64,000 nt of DNA from Flavobacterium urumqiense (GCF_900108015.1 NZ_FNVP01000001.1:496001-560000), one strand, 5' to 3'; shown: positions 16,844 through 27,050, numbered from the stretch's first letter. The notes: a model not told the origin generated them from the letters alone. Program-made: numbers and translations.

Positions 16844-19237
16844 TTATTTGACTTTTAAACTGTCTTTTGCAACCATTAAACTGTCTTTTACAATAGGAGT
16901 TACAATGCCAATATTCAAAGTGTTTACAGCCACAACTGGGCTTGGTTTTATCGTTTCTTTAATTACCACGGCATCATTCAAAACAAAAGGAGTTGGCATC
17001 ATCCAATCTTCTCTTTTTACGATATTAAATAATGGATTGTGCAATAAATCAAAAGAACTTTCCATTAATTCCATTTTCAATGGAGTTGTGGCATCTATAC
17101 TGAACTGCATTTCTAAAGGAAAATTGTCTACCACATAGTAACTCAAAATTTTCTTTCCGTTTCGTTGATATTTAGAACTTTTTTGTCCTAAAGTGCTCGC
17201 CCCATTTGCTTTGAAATTATAAATAGTCATTTTTTCATTGGCATAAATGTCATAACGATTTACTTTTCGGTTGGGTGAAATCTTTATTTTCAAATACCTT
17301 TGATTACCTACAATTCTATCTTCCAGAAATTCGATACTTGGTTTTTTAAGATTTTTTATTGGAGCTTCTTTTGAATAAGTAAACCCGGAATTATATTTAC
17401 TGAACAAAGGTGTTTCATTCAAATCCTTAGCATCTTTTGGGTTTTCACCCAAATAGTTTTTGGTCCAAGAGTCAAGGTTACTGTCATAAGTTGCCCAACT
17501 TGCCTTGTTGGTATCGGCATTATAGATATACAACAAACTATTTGATTTGGCTTTGCCAAATTCATAACCGGAACTATAATGTGCTTTCGCAAAAAAGCCA
17601 ATAGCGAGTGCAAAAAACAATAAGGACCACAATCCTTTTTTGGCGAAAGCCCCAAAAACAGGTAATAATAATGCAAAAGTTAAAACAGTAAGTAGTGCAC
17701 TTCCAAATAATACTTTTAATCCCAAACCGACAGGAAACATTTGAATAAATGGCACTATGATTAATAAGGCTGGGATGCTACAAATAAGATTTAGTGTTTT
17801 ATTTGACCTTTGCGTAATAATAAAAATTCCAAAAGAAAATAGTCCAAAGTAAATGGGAATGATCAAAAATCCTGCACCTTGCAAACTAATAGCAAGACCT
17901 CCGTTGATGATAATCCATAAAAATAACGGAGCAACATAATGATTCATCGTCACTTTTTTGGCTGAAAAAAGCTGATAAAACGCTAAACTAATTGCTATGC
18001 CCAAAAGAACAAAAGCAGCAATATAGGCATGACCATTATAGGTAAATCCGTTGAGTAAATCATTGTATTGCGGATAGATTTTCAGCAATGCTTTCCATCC
18101 AAAAAAAGTGATTAATCCGGTAATAATTAAGGAACTCGAAAACGGAATAAATCCTTTTAAAATTTCAGGGAATGATAAAATGCGTTTTGCAATTCCTAGA
18201 AACAGTAAAAATACAAAGAATACCAAAGCGATTATTGCCATTGGTAAAACCCAATCAAATGGATAACTTATAAAAGTATAGGGAATGGTGAAATAAACAT
18301 AATCTTCAGTAGCTTTTGTAGTCCTCAAATCAGCATTCGAAAAATAATTCAGCAAGGGCATTAAGTACGAGCCTTGATGTGTCAATGTATTTGTATTTAA
18401 ATGATTCATATCATCTTGGGCGGTGTGATAATTAAAATGATCATCGATAAAGGCAAAATTATAACCTTGAATATTACCTTGCTCTCTAAAAACCGTCAAA
18501 TCCGTATCATTGGGCAACATTTTATAAATGCTGTACATTAGCGAGTTCGAAACAGGAAAAGTCGCTTTTGCTGCAGCGAATTCTTTCACCAATCCTGCGT
18601 TTCCTTTGTTGGTTTCCATCAGCATATAACTTGGACCCGAGGAACCGCGCGCTTCAAAATTCAAAACCAAACCTACGTTTTTTGCCCACGGATGTTGGGT
18701 TACAAAAAGTGCGGCACCATTTAACCCTAATTCTTCAGCATCCGAAAAGAGAATTATGATATCATTTTTATGCTGTTTTTTAGTATACAAGAAAGCGCGA
18801 ACACTTTCCATGATGGTAGCTACGCCTGATGCGTCATCACTTGCGCCATGCGAGTAGGAATGTGGTGCGCTGTCATAGTGCGAAAGCAAAAGCAAGGCTT
18901 CAGAACTATTGGTTCCTTTTATACGAGCCAGTATATTTTTAGATTTCACTAGATTTCCCCAATCGCTTAGTGTAAATCCTTCCTGGACGGAAGTTTCTAA
19001 CCCTAATTTATGGAGTTCTTTTATAAGATAATCAGCCACTACTTGATGATTATCCGAACCTACATAATGAGGCTGTTTTGAGATGGCTTCTACTTGGGTC
19101 AATGCTCTTTTGGTTGAAAATCCAGAAAGGGATTCTGCTTCGCTAGAAGTCCAATGAGGCATCATTGTAAAGTAAATCAATCCCAGAATCACTAGGATAA
19201 ATAAACTGGCAAAAAATGAGGAATAATCTTTTTTCAT
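16844..19237 (-). CDS. Membrane-bound M28-family metallopeptidase (FXNA/ER aminopeptidase-like)
   Basis: This 797-residue protein has an N-terminal membrane anchor (about 8-26) and a periplasmic M28 zinc peptidase domain (about 45-310). The metal-ligand motifs are LLLSHYDSAP, GASDDASGVATIMESVR and LFSDAEELGLNGA. A block of about eight membrane helices (about 320-560) and a beta-rich C-terminal domain follow. The layout resembles the Fxna-type M28 membrane peptidases rather than soluble aminopeptidases. All zinc ligands appear present, so it should be active, trimming peptides at the outer face of the inner membrane. Confidence 0.88.
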   Translation of the reverse strand: MKKDYSSFFASLFILVILGLIYFTMMPHWTSSEAESLSGFSTKRALTQVEAISKQPHYVGSDNHQVVADYLIKELHKLGLETSVQEGFTLSDWGNLVKSKNILARIKGTNSSEALLLLSHYDSAPHSYSHGASDDASGVATIMESVRAFLYTKKQHKNDIIILFSDAEELGLNGAALFVTQHPWAKNVGLVLNFEARGSSGPSYMLMETNKGNAGLVKEFAAAKATFPVSNSLMYSIYKMLPNDTDLTVFREQGNIQGYNFAFIDDHFNYHTAQDDMNHLNTNTLTHQGSYLMPLLNYFSNADLRTTKATEDYVYFTIPYTFISYPFDWVLPMAIIALVFFVFLLFLGIAKRILSFPEILKGFIPFSSSLIITGLITFFGWKALLKIYPQYNDLLNGFTYNGHAYIAAFVLLGIAISLAFYQLFSAKKVTMNHYVAPLFLWIIINGGLAISLQGAGFLIIPIYFGLFSFGIFIITQRSNKTLNLICSIPALLIIVPFIQMFPVGLGLKVLFGSALLTVLTFALLLPVFGAFAKKGLWSLLFFALAIGFFAKAHYSSGYEFGKAKSNSLLYIYNADTNKASWATYDSNLDSWTKNYLGENPKDAKDLNETPLFSKYNSGFTYSKEAPIKNLKKPSIEFLEDRIVGNQRYLKIKISPNRKVNRYDIYANEKMTIYNFKANGASTLGQKSSKYQRNGKKILSYYVVDNFPLEMQFSIDATTPLKMELMESSFDLLHNPLFNIVKREDWMMPTPFVLNDAVVIKETIKPSPVVAVNTLNIGIVTPIVKDSLMVAKDSLKVK

Positions 19238-19268
19238 TATTGGTTAGATAGATTTTGGGGTTGTGGTA

Positions 19269-19619
19269 TTAAATGTCTTTTTTAACTAACATATAAAAAT
19301 CATTGTCCAAAACCATGTAGCCTTGGTCATAAAGGAAATAGTAGGTATTTCCTGTTTTAGTCTGTAAAATATTGGTAAAAAATTCGAAATCAAAACCCTT
19401 GCTTAATAGTTTTGCCCGAGTGGTTTTTGATTTTCCTTCAATATTGAGTTCGGATAGAATGCGGTAATTCTTGCGCAACTTATTGTTGATGTTGCGCATA
19501 AAATTAGTGCTGTCTTTGTTTATCTTGTTATTGTAGGCATTACGGCAACCGTCGCTACAAAACTTTTTGTCTTCGCGGCCTACAATCTTTTCTCCACATT
19601 CTAAGCAGGTTTTGTTCAT
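19269..19619 (-). CDS. Small zinc-ribbon protein, function unknown
   Basis: The protein is 116 residues. It begins MNKTCLECGEKIVGREDKKFCSDGC, a four-cysteine zinc ribbon (CxxC...CxxxC). The remainder is a basic helical region (NNKLRKNYRILSEL) and a short beta-rich tail with no known motif. It may bind nucleic acid or be a structural partner of a neighbour. Its ATG overlaps the stop of the GNAT-nitrilase gene by four bases, so it is translated together with that enzyme. Confidence 0.8.
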   Translation of the reverse strand: MNKTCLECGEKIVGREDKKFCSDGCRNAYNNKINKDSTNFMRNINNKLRKNYRILSELNIEGKSKTTRAKLLSKGFDFEFFTNILQTKTGNTYYFLYDQGYMVLDNDFYMLVKKDI

Positions 19620-21145
19620 GGATTGATTCTTTTTATTTCGTACAAATCGGTTCTGCGGTCTTTTAAGATTCTGGCGCTTCCATGTTCATGAAGCTCTTTA
19701 AGCAAATTCAGGTCTACATCTACTATCAAAGTCATTTCAGTATTAGGAGTCGTTTCCGCTTTTATTCCGGTGCTCGGAAATGCAAAATCTGAAGGCGTAA
19801 AGACAGCAGATTGTGCATATTGAATATCCATATTGTTCACTTTTGGAAGATTTCCAACGCATCCGGCAATGGCGACATAACATTCGTTTTCTATGGCTCT
19901 GGCTTGCGCGCAGTGTTTTACTCTTATATAGCCACTTTGGTTATCTGTTAAAAATGGTACAAATAAAATGTTCATTCCTTCATCGGCCAATATTCTTGAT
20001 TGTTCAGGGAATTCAACATCATAACAAATCATAATTCCTATTTTTCCGCAATCAGTATCAAAAGTTTTAATTTGGGAACCGCCTTTCATTCCCCAGTGAA
20101 GGACTTCATTTGGAGTGATATGAATTTTATAATACATTTCAGAGGTTCCGTCTCTTTTACAAAGAAACCCAACATTATACAAAGTGCCATTTTCTAGATA
20201 AGGCATACTTCCTGAAATGATATTAATGTTATAAGAGATGGCAAGTTCCTGAAATTTTTTGCGAATGGGATCTGCATATTTCGCAAGCTCTCTAATGGCA
20301 TCAGGTTCTGATAAATGATTGTAATCTGCCATAAGTGGGGCAATAAATAACTCCGGGAAAAGGGCGAAGTCACTTTTATAACCGGATATGGCATCAATAA
20401 AAAATTCAGCTTGTTCAAATAATGCCTCCAGATTTATTAACGGACGCATTTGCCATTGAATCAATCCAATTCTTATGATGCTTTTTTGAGTATTTATTAA
20501 TTGGGGACTTTCATCATAATAAATATTGTTCCATTCTAATAATACAGCAAATTCTTTGGAATCGGTGTCTCCTGAGAGATAATTTTTCATAATTCTCATT
20601 ACGTGAAAATCATTACTCAATTGAAAAGAGAGCACTGGGTCATGCAATTCTTTTCGTTTTACTTTTTCGATATACTTTTTCGGAGTCAGTTCTTTAGCGA
20701 ATTTGTTATAATTTGGAATCCTTCCGGCAAAAACTATTGCCTTTAGGTTCAATTTTTCACATAATTCTTTTCTAGCATCGTACAATCTTCTGCCAAGACG
20801 CAAACCTCTATAATCCGGATGAATAAATACATCAATTCCATATAAGATTTCCCCTTTGCGATTGTGTGTCGAGAAAGTAAAATTCCCTGTTATTTTAGCG
20901 TAATCAGAATTTTTATCTACTAAAACTTCGTCTACAATTAACGAAAAGGCTGCACCTACCACTTTTTTATCTGCTAAAATTACCAGTTGGCCGTCAGGAA
21001 ACATGGAAAGTATTTGCTCAATATCTTGTTCTTTCCAATACGAGTCTTCTAATTCCGGATAGGATTTTAGCATTGACTTTTTTAACTCCTTATAGTCTTC
21101 AATCTGTAAATTTCGTAACTCTACTTTTTTTATTTTTGACTGCAT
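19616..21145 (-). CDS. GNAT acetyltransferase fused to a carbon-nitrogen hydrolase (nitrilase superfamily)
   Basis: The protein is 509 residues when started at MQSKIKKVELRN. Residues about 5-190 form a GNAT domain, with the acetyl-CoA loop in DVFIHPDYRGLRLGRRLYDAR. Residues about 220-500 form a nitrilase-type amidohydrolase with the full catalytic triad: Glu in LFPELFIAPL, Lys in YYKIHITPNE, and Cys in IMICYDVEFPE. The two activities could acetylate and hydrolyse related amide substrates. The substrate is unknown. The start at 21145 is preferred over 21175 because the promoter at 21163-21191 would otherwise lie in the coding region. Confidence 0.88.
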   Translation of the reverse strand: MQSKIKKVELRNLQIEDYKELKKSMLKSYPELEDSYWKEQDIEQILSMFPDGQLVILADKKVVGAAFSLIVDEVLVDKNSDYAKITGNFTFSTHNRKGEILYGIDVFIHPDYRGLRLGRRLYDARKELCEKLNLKAIVFAGRIPNYNKFAKELTPKKYIEKVKRKELHDPVLSFQLSNDFHVMRIMKNYLSGDTDSKEFAVLLEWNNIYYDESPQLINTQKSIIRIGLIQWQMRPLINLEALFEQAEFFIDAISGYKSDFALFPELFIAPLMADYNHLSEPDAIRELAKYADPIRKKFQELAISYNINIISGSMPYLENGTLYNVGFLCKRDGTSEMYYKIHITPNEVLHWGMKGGSQIKTFDTDCGKIGIMICYDVEFPEQSRILADEGMNILFVPFLTDNQSGYIRVKHCAQARAIENECYVAIAGCVGNLPKVNNMDIQYAQSAVFTPSDFAFPSTGIKAETTPNTEMTLIVDVDLNLLKELHEHGSARILKDRRTDLYEIKRINP

Positions 21146-21162
21146 AAAAAGTTGATTTCCAT

Positions 21163-21191
21163 CAAATATAATCAAAATATTCCATTTACAA
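21163..21191 (-). promoter_or_regulatory. Promoter of the GNAT-nitrilase operon
   Basis: On the minus strand TATATTTG (21163-21170) is preceded by TTG (21189-21191) at 18 bases' spacing, a full match to the Bacteroidota promoter. It should drive the five-gene unit down to 15084. Confidence 0.65.
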
Positions 21192-21331
21192 ACGTTTACA
21201 AATAGTTACAACCGAAAGTAAGTAGTTATCTACCGAATAAATTTTTGAAGCCACCGCATCTTTGCAATGTTGATACGAAAGAACGTTTCAATAAATAACT
21301 TATATACACTAACATTTAAATTTTACACGCC

Positions 21332-21664
21332 ATGAATGCATTAAGAAACAAAGTACAGTTAATTGGACACGTAGGGAATGATCCGGAAATCAAAACTTTT
21401 GACGGAGGAAAAAAACTTGCCAATTTTACAATAGCGACAAACGAAAGCTACAAAAACGATAAAGGAGAAAAAGTAGAGGAAACGCAATGGCACAAACTTG
21501 TAGCTTGGGGGAAAACTGCCGAAATCATAGAAAAATACGTAACTAAAGGAAAAGAAATTGCCATAGAGGGTAAATTGACTCACAGAAGTTACGATGATAA
21601 AAATGGTGAAAAACGATATATCACAGAAGTTGCGGTTAACGATGTGTTGCTTTTAGGAAAATAG
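21332..21664 (+). CDS. ssb: Single-stranded DNA-binding protein, short form
   Basis: A 110-residue OB-fold protein with MNALRNKVQLIGHVGNDPEIK, ANFTIATNESYK, EETQWHKLVAWGK and a terminal strand RYITEVAVNDVLLL. These are the standard SSB landmarks. The protein stops right after the OB fold (LLLGK) and lacks both the glycine/glutamine-rich linker and the acidic DDDIPF-like tail through which SSB recruits repair and replication proteins. It is therefore probably an accessory SSB, with a full-length one elsewhere in the genome. Confidence 0.92.
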   Translation: MNALRNKVQLIGHVGNDPEIKTFDGGKKLANFTIATNESYKNDKGEKVEETQWHKLVAWGKTAEIIEKYVTKGKEIAIEGKLTHRSYDDKNGEKRYITEVAVNDVLLLGK

Positions 21665-21699
21665 ATTTCGGCTTGTTATTCCGATAGCCTTTAGAATTA

Positions 21700-21766
21700 A
21701 ATACCTCTTTTTGTTGTAGTTTTTTATGATAAATTAAAAACTACAGCAAAAAGCGGTATTTTTTTT
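21700..21766. terminator. Bidirectional terminator between ssb and the CAT-like gene
   Basis: A long hairpin (AATACC...TTTTTG..TGTAGTTTTT pairing with AAAAACTACA..CAAAAA..GGTATT, 21700-21760) is followed by six T on the plus strand. It separates two convergent genes. Confidence 0.8.
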
Positions 21767-22394
21767 AGGTGTTCATTAATTCCTGAAAGTAATCTACAAA
21801 TTTCCCCAGATGTAAACCATCCATTAATCCGTGATGAACATGAACCGAGAGAGACATGGTTTTTTTACCATTTTCGGCAACCATCATTTTACCGAAAGAA
21901 ATTTTAGGGCAACTATCCGGAAAACTATAATTTCTTGCGTGTGAAAGCGAGGTGAAATTCAGCCAAGGAATTGATGAAAAATGAATTACATTATCCTCTT
22001 CAAAAGTTCTTGTAAAAAGACCTGTTGTATTTTGAATGCGTTCAATTTCTGCGCGAGCAGTTTTTTCAAAAACAGTAAAATCAGCATTATATTGAATCAA
22101 AGAAAAACCAAAAGTACCATCTTCACGTCCAATTGTTGCCGAGCCATTGATTTGGTCATGAATGAAGATTTGATTCTCTAAAATTCTGTAACGAAACGAT
22201 TCAATCGTATTAACCGCTATTAATGTTTTGTGTAAGTAATAAATGAAAAACGAGGTGTCTAAGGCTTTTGCTGCCTTATAAGCTTTGGTACAATCTATTT
22301 TGACAGTTGCACCAAAAAAAGGTTCTTCCATTTGTTTAAAAAACAGAAAGTGTTCTTTTCTATTCCAATTTTCTATATCTAAAAGTGTTTTCAA
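21765..22394 (-). CDS. Chloramphenicol acetyltransferase-like acyltransferase
   Basis: This 209-residue protein has the length and layout of type A CAT enzymes. It has the N-terminal ENWNRKEHFLFF, the FRYRI and FGFSLI strands, WLNFTSLSHA, and the active-site HVHHGLMDGLHLGKF with the catalytic His of HHxxxDG near the C-terminus. True CATs move acetyl from acetyl-CoA to the 3-hydroxyl of chloramphenicol; many chromosomal relatives have other substrates. Resistance should not be assumed. Translation appears to start at TTG, as no ATG fits the conserved N-terminus. Nothing nearby suggests a mobile origin. Confidence 0.87.
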   Translation of the reverse strand: MKTLLDIENWNRKEHFLFFKQMEEPFFGATVKIDCTKAYKAAKALDTSFFIYYLHKTLIAVNTIESFRYRILENQIFIHDQINGSATIGREDGTFGFSLIQYNADFTVFEKTARAEIERIQNTTGLFTRTFEEDNVIHFSSIPWLNFTSLSHARNYSFPDSCPKISFGKMMVAENGKKTMSLSVHVHHGLMDGLHLGKFVDYFQELMNT

Positions 22395-22523
22395 GATGGT
22401 GTAACGTTATATTGTTGTCAAAAGTACAGTTATTCTAGTAATCCTTAAATTCATTTTCAGAAATTTTAATTGTAAATCGGTACTGAAATGCAAGCACCTA
22501 AAAACGGAAGTTTTGAGGCATAA

Positions 22524-22559
22524 AAAAAGCCCTAAAAGAAATTTCTTTTAGGGCTTTTT
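22524..22559 (-). terminator. Terminator of the OmpA-family porin gene
   Basis: A perfect hairpin with arms AAAAAGCCCTAAAAGAA and TTCTTTTAGGGCTTTTT follows the porin stop on the minus strand. Confidence 0.9.
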
Positions 22560-22575
22560 GATATAATGAATTAGA

Positions 22576-23847
22576 TTATTTTACTCTGAAAGTAACTTTT
22601 CTAACTAATTTTCTTGCAGCATCTGAATCTTTATCAACTGAAGTGTCTTCACCAGCAGCGATTACATTCAATCTTGAAGCATCGATATTAGCTTTTACTA
22701 AAGTGTTTTTTACATTATTAGCTCTTGCATTAGATAATTTATCATTGTATGCAGATCTTCCTAATTCGTCAGCATGACCAATAATGTCAATTGAAGCAGA
22801 AGGATTGTTTCTTAAGTAAGTTAAGATAAAATCAGTACCTTCAGAAGAAACGTTTGTTGGCTTAGATTTATCGAAATCAAAATAAACAGCTACATAACCA
22901 CCATTAATTAAACTTTTAATTAATTCGTTGTCATAAACAGTAGTTGTATCACCTGATTTACTAGCATAATTTTTCAAGATGTAAGCTTCTGTTTCGTCAG
23001 GAACGTTATTGTTGTTTTTGTCAATAGATCTTCCTTTAGTGTCAACCATTTGACCAGCAGGAGTATTTTGTTCTTGATCTAAATAGTCAGCTACACCATC
23101 ATTGTCAGTATCTAACATTTTGTTTTCGATAGCCATAAATCTTGCGTCAATTGCATCAAATTTACCTTCGTTATCGATAACCCAGTCAGCATGTTTTACA
23201 TTTTCACCTAAGTAAACTGTAATACCTGCAGTACCGTTAAAAAGAACTCCAGACAAACCTCTTGGAGTAACTGAACTAGCACCGTCAAAAGCAAGATTCT
23301 GTCTACCGTGAATTAGAGTAGTGAAATCTCCTGTCAAGGCAATTCTGTCAGATAATTTGATTTGACCTGTTATACCAGCCATTAAGTTACCCATTCTGTC
23401 TTTTGAATAAGTAGGATTTTCTTTTTCCAAGAATGATAAACCTACACCAGCATGACCTAATAAACCAATTGTTTTAGTCCAAGTCTCAAAGCTCATAATT
23501 CTTCCTAAGTTAGCAACACCTTGTAAATCTACTCTGTAGTACTTTGTGTCGAAATTTTTAGAATTATCTCCTTCTGTAAAACTGTTGTAACCAAAATCAG
23601 CTTTCATACCGAATTTGTTGTTAAACATGTAACGAACTCCTAAATCAGCAACATAAGGACTAACTACAGCAGTTCTATAACCAGCTGTCATTGATCTTGT
23701 TGGTTTGTTAAAACCACCAGCTAATTCTACAGACCATCTGTTAAAAGGAGTTTCAACTGTAGTTTCTGTGCTTTTAACAGTTTCTGTTTGAGCACTCATC
23801 GTGGTCATAACAGAAGCAAATACTAACGTAAGTATGATTTTTTTCAT
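22576..23847 (-). CDS. OmpA/OprF-like major outer membrane protein
   Basis: This 423-residue protein has a signal peptide (KKIILTLVFASVMTTMSAQ) and an eight-strand-type N-terminal barrel (about 30-225). A calcium-binding thrombospondin type 3 stretch follows (DTDNDGVADYLDQEQNTP, then DKNNNNVPDETEAY). The C-terminal OmpA peptidoglycan-binding domain has YFDFDKSKP, DIIGHADELGRSAYNDKLSNARANNV and RKVTFRVK. It should anchor the outer membrane to the cell wall. TATTTTTG on the minus strand at 23871-23878 is a perfect -7 element, 24 bases before the ATG. The single strong promoter and terminator fit a highly expressed monocistronic gene. Confidence 0.93.
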   Translation of the reverse strand: MKKIILTLVFASVMTTMSAQTETVKSTETTVETPFNRWSVELAGGFNKPTRSMTAGYRTAVVSPYVADLGVRYMFNNKFGMKADFGYNSFTEGDNSKNFDTKYYRVDLQGVANLGRIMSFETWTKTIGLLGHAGVGLSFLEKENPTYSKDRMGNLMAGITGQIKLSDRIALTGDFTTLIHGRQNLAFDGASSVTPRGLSGVLFNGTAGITVYLGENVKHADWVIDNEGKFDAIDARFMAIENKMLDTDNDGVADYLDQEQNTPAGQMVDTKGRSIDKNNNNVPDETEAYILKNYASKSGDTTTVYDNELIKSLINGGYVAVYFDFDKSKPTNVSSEGTDFILTYLRNNPSASIDIIGHADELGRSAYNDKLSNARANNVKNTLVKANIDASRLNVIAAGEDTSVDKDSDAARKLVRKVTFRVK

Positions 23848-24175
23848 TTTATTTCAAATTTAATTTAGCGCAAAAATACATCACAATATTTAATTAAAAA
23901 AAACAAACAGTTAATTATATAAGAATTAATATTTGTTTTGTGATGATAAAAAATAGATAATTTACCTAATACACTGAAAATCAATGTTTTAATAATAGTA
24001 ATGCAAGAATATTTTTTTTTGTTAATATTATAAAAAACGGTTAAAAACAGATTTTATATTTCAGATGCCAATAATCAAATCAATTTATCCAAGTAATTTG
24101 GATTAAAACAGTCTTTTGTAAACTGTATAATCGTCTAATTTTAATGTTGTTTAACTACATATCAAAAGTATAGAG
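23848..24175. other. A/T-rich intergenic region upstream of the OmpA gene
   Basis: About 330 bases hold the OmpA promoter at its left end. The rest is A/T-rich with long A and T runs and no frame. Nothing else was recognised. Confidence 0.5.
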
Positions 24176-24862
24176 CTATTTCAGTCTTTTTAGAACATCA
24201 GTTATTTTTTCGAAAGCACTGAAGTTTACATGTTCCACTTTATGGTCGATTTTTTCGTGTGCCCAAGTTGTGTGAAACGGAATATGAACTGCGTGTCCGC
24301 CAATGGCTAGAACTGGTAAGACATCAGATTTTAAAGAGTTTCCAATCATGAAAAATTCTTCAGGTTGTATCTCCAGTCGTTTAATCAAATCAGAATAATC
24401 AATTTCCTGTTTGTCTGACATCACTTCAATATGATGAAAATAATGACCTAAGCCGGAATTATGTAATTTTCGGCGTTGATCTAATAAATCGCCTTTGGTG
24501 GCAACAACCAATTTGTATTTGCCGTGTAAAGTTTCCAACGTTTCTTCCACGCCATCCAATAAAACAATCGGTTTCTCGAGTAGTTCTTTTCCGTATTGAA
24601 TGATTTTTTCAATTATTTCTATGGGAAGAGTATTATTCGAAATAGTCATTGCTGCTTCAATCATAGAAAGTATGTACCCCTTGATTCCGTATCCGTATAA
24701 TTTTAAATTATCAATTTCTACTTTAAAAAGTTCTTTGGAAATTCCTTGATGCGATAAATAATCTTCCATTAAACCACAGAATTTTTTCTCGGTTTCATCA
24801 AAATACGTTTCGTTAATCCATAAGGTATCATCAGCGTCGAAAGCAATTACTTTTAGGTTCAT
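24176..24862 (-). CDS. HAD-family hydrolase (phosphatase)
   Basis: A 228-residue protein with all HAD motifs: motif I AFDADDTLW with the nucleophile Asp (here DADDT, close to the DxDxT form), motif II VVATKGDLLDQ, motif III around KRLEIQPEEF, and motif IV MIGNSLKSDV. The helical cap lies between motifs I and II (about 20-100), as in class I HAD phosphatases acting on small phosphorylated metabolites. The substrate cannot be read from the sequence. It lies 81 bases after metG on the same strand and may be co-transcribed. Confidence 0.87.
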   Translation of the reverse strand: MNLKVIAFDADDTLWINETYFDETEKKFCGLMEDYLSHQGISKELFKVEIDNLKLYGYGIKGYILSMIEAAMTISNNTLPIEIIEKIIQYGKELLEKPIVLLDGVEETLETLHGKYKLVVATKGDLLDQRRKLHNSGLGHYFHHIEVMSDKQEIDYSDLIKRLEIQPEEFFMIGNSLKSDVLPVLAIGGHAVHIPFHTTWAHEKIDHKVEHVNFSAFEKITDVLKRLK

Positions 24863-24943
24863 ATTTGATTGATTTTACCACAAATTCGCTGATTAATATA
24901 GTATAAAATACATATTAATTAGCGAATTAGAGGTTGGTTTTTC

Positions 24944-27004
24944 TTAATTTATAGTCTCTCCATTGGCAACTCCATCGGTATCCGGATTTACAAACACCAA
25001 TTTTCCTTCGGCATTTGTGGTCATCAAAATCATTCCTTGACTTTCAACACCACGAAGGTTTCTTGGTGCCAAATTCACTAGAACAGTAACTCTCTTCCCG
25101 ACAATGTCTTCCGGTTTAAAACTCTCGGCAATTCCTGAAACAATCGTGCGGATATCAATTCCGGTATCAATTTTCAAAATCAAAAGCTTGTTGGCTTTTG
25201 GCATTTTTTCGGCTTCCAAAATCGTTCCTGTACGAATATCCATTTTGGCAAAATCCTCAAATTGAATTTCTTCTTTCTGTGGTTCGGCTATTTTATTTTC
25301 GGCTTTGTTGGCTGTTTTTGTAGCTTCGAGTTTGTCTATTTGTTTTTGAATTTCCTCGTCTTCAATTTTTGCAAACAATAATTCCGCTTCTCCAATTTGG
25401 TGTCCCGCCAGAATTAAATCAGAAGTTTGAGCAATAGTATTCCAGTTCAATGGACTTTCTATTTTTAGAATTCTTAATAATTTTTTGGCTGTAAATGGCA
25501 AGAACGGTTCGCAAAGTGAACTCAACGCAGCTGCAATTTGCAATGCCACATACATTTGAGTTTGCACGCGTTCCGGATTGTCTTTGATGACTTTCCAAGG
25601 CTCTTCATCGGCCAAATATTTATTTCCTAAACGTGCCACATTCATTAATTCACTCAAGGCTTCGCGAAATCTGTAACGCTCTAAAGAACTTGAAATCACA
25701 GCCGGATATGCTTGCAATTCAGCCAGGGTTTGTTCATCAACTTCTGACAACACATTTGGTTGCGGAACAATTCCGGTGTAATATTTGTTGGTTAAAACCA
25801 CCACGCGATTAATGAAATTCCCGTAAATCGCAACCAATTCATTATTATTTCTCGCCTGAAAGTCTTTCCAGGTAAAATCATTATCCTTTGTTTCTGGCGC
25901 ATTCGATGTCAAAGCATAACGCAACACATCTTGCTGATTGGGGAATTCTTCCAAATATTCGTGAAGCCAAACCGCCCAGTTTTTAGAAGTCGATAATTTA
26001 TTTCCTTCTAAATTCAAGAATTCGTTTGCAGGCACATTATCCGGCAAAATATAACTTCCTTCGGCTTTTAACATTGCAGGAAAAATGATGCAATGGAAAA
26101 CAATATTGTCTTTCCCAATAAAGTGAACCAGCTTAGTATCCTGATCTTTCCAATACGGTTCCCAATCTTTTCCTTCGCGCAAAGCCCATTCTTTAGTAGA
26201 AGAAATATAGCCAATCGGCGCATCAAACCATACATATAATTTTTTTCCTTCGGCACCTTCAACAGGAACATCAATTCCCCAATCGAGGTCACGAGTTACT
26301 GCACGAGGCTCTAAACCGCCGTCAATCCATGATTTTACTTGTCCGTAAACATTGGGTTTCCAGTCGTTTTTATGTCCAACAAGGATCCATTCTTTCAAGA
26401 AATCTTCATAACGATCCAAAGGCAAAAACCAGTGTTTCGTTGATTTCAAAATTGGAGTTTCTCCCGTAATTGTCGATTTTGGATTAATCAAATCCGTAGC
26501 ATTTAATGTAGAACCACATTTTTCGCATTGATCACCGTATGCTTCTTCGTTGCCGCATTTTGGGCAAGTTCCCACCACAAAACGGTCTGCCAAGAATTGG
26601 TCTGCTTTCGCATCATACAATTGCTCGGTTACTTCCTCAATAAAATCACCTTGTTCATACAATTTTCTAAAAAATTCCGAAGCTGTATCATGATGGATCT
26701 TAGCTGAAGTTCTGGAATAATTATCAAAAGAAATTCCAAAATCAGAGAACGATTTACGGATGATTCCATCGTATTTATCGATTACTTCCTGTGGCGTAAT
26801 GCCTTCTTTTTTGGCTTTCATCGAAATCGCCACGCCGTGCTCGTCACTTCCGCAAACAAACAAAACGTCTCTTCCCTGCAATCTTAAATATCTGGAATAT
26901 ATGTCCGAAGGCACGTAAACACCCGCCAAATGGCCAATGTGAATCGGTCCGTTCGTATAAGGCAATGCAGCTGTAATCGTATATCTTTTTGGATTCTGTA
27001 TCAT
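24944..27004 (-). CDS. metG: Methionyl-tRNA synthetase
   Basis: A 686-residue class I synthetase. The signature HIGH is present in [12 protein letters not shown] (about 19-27). The zinc knuckle is present as [19 protein letters not shown] (about 144-162), the KMSKS loop as [12 protein letters not shown] (about 335), and the anticodon-binding helical domain follows. The C-terminal 110 residues are the EMAPII-like tRNA-binding OB domain ([20 protein letters not shown]). It charges tRNA-Met in the cytoplasm. A perfect -7 element TATTTTTG lies at 27024-27031 on the minus strand. Confidence 0.97.
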   Translation of the reverse strand: MIQNPKRYTITAALPYTNGPIHIGHLAGVYVPSDIYSRYLRLQGRDVLFVCGSDEHGVAISMKAKKEGITPQEVIDKYDGIIRKSFSDFGISFDNYSRTSAKIHHDTASEFFRKLYEQGDFIEEVTEQLYDAKADQFLADRFVVGTCPKCGNEEAYGDQCEKCGSTLNATDLINPKSTITGETPILKSTKHWFLPLDRYEDFLKEWILVGHKNDWKPNVYGQVKSWIDGGLEPRAVTRDLDWGIDVPVEGAEGKKLYVWFDAPIGYISSTKEWALREGKDWEPYWKDQDTKLVHFIGKDNIVFHCIIFPAMLKAEGSYILPDNVPANEFLNLEGNKLSTSKNWAVWLHEYLEEFPNQQDVLRYALTSNAPETKDNDFTWKDFQARNNNELVAIYGNFINRVVVLTNKYYTGIVPQPNVLSEVDEQTLAELQAYPAVISSSLERYRFREALSELMNVARLGNKYLADEEPWKVIKDNPERVQTQMYVALQIAAALSSLCEPFLPFTAKKLLRILKIESPLNWNTIAQTSDLILAGHQIGEAELLFAKIEDEEIQKQIDKLEATKTANKAENKIAEPQKEEIQFEDFAKMDIRTGTILEAEKMPKANKLLILKIDTGIDIRTIVSGIAESFKPEDIVGKRVTVLVNLAPRNLRGVESQGMILMTTNAEGKLVFVNPDTDGVANGETIN

Positions 27005-27050
27005 GATTCTATTTTATTGAGTGCAAAAATAAGCAATAGAATTTTTATTT

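Noticed and set aside
21765..22394. Acquired chloramphenicol resistance gene
   Set aside because: The family is right, but there are no mobile element signs or unusual base composition, and many chromosomal members have other substrates. Resistance is not supported by sequence alone.
24944..27004. KLSTSKN in metG as a damaged KMSKS loop
   Set aside because: KLSTSK-type variants are normal in MetRS of this phylum; all other motifs are intact.
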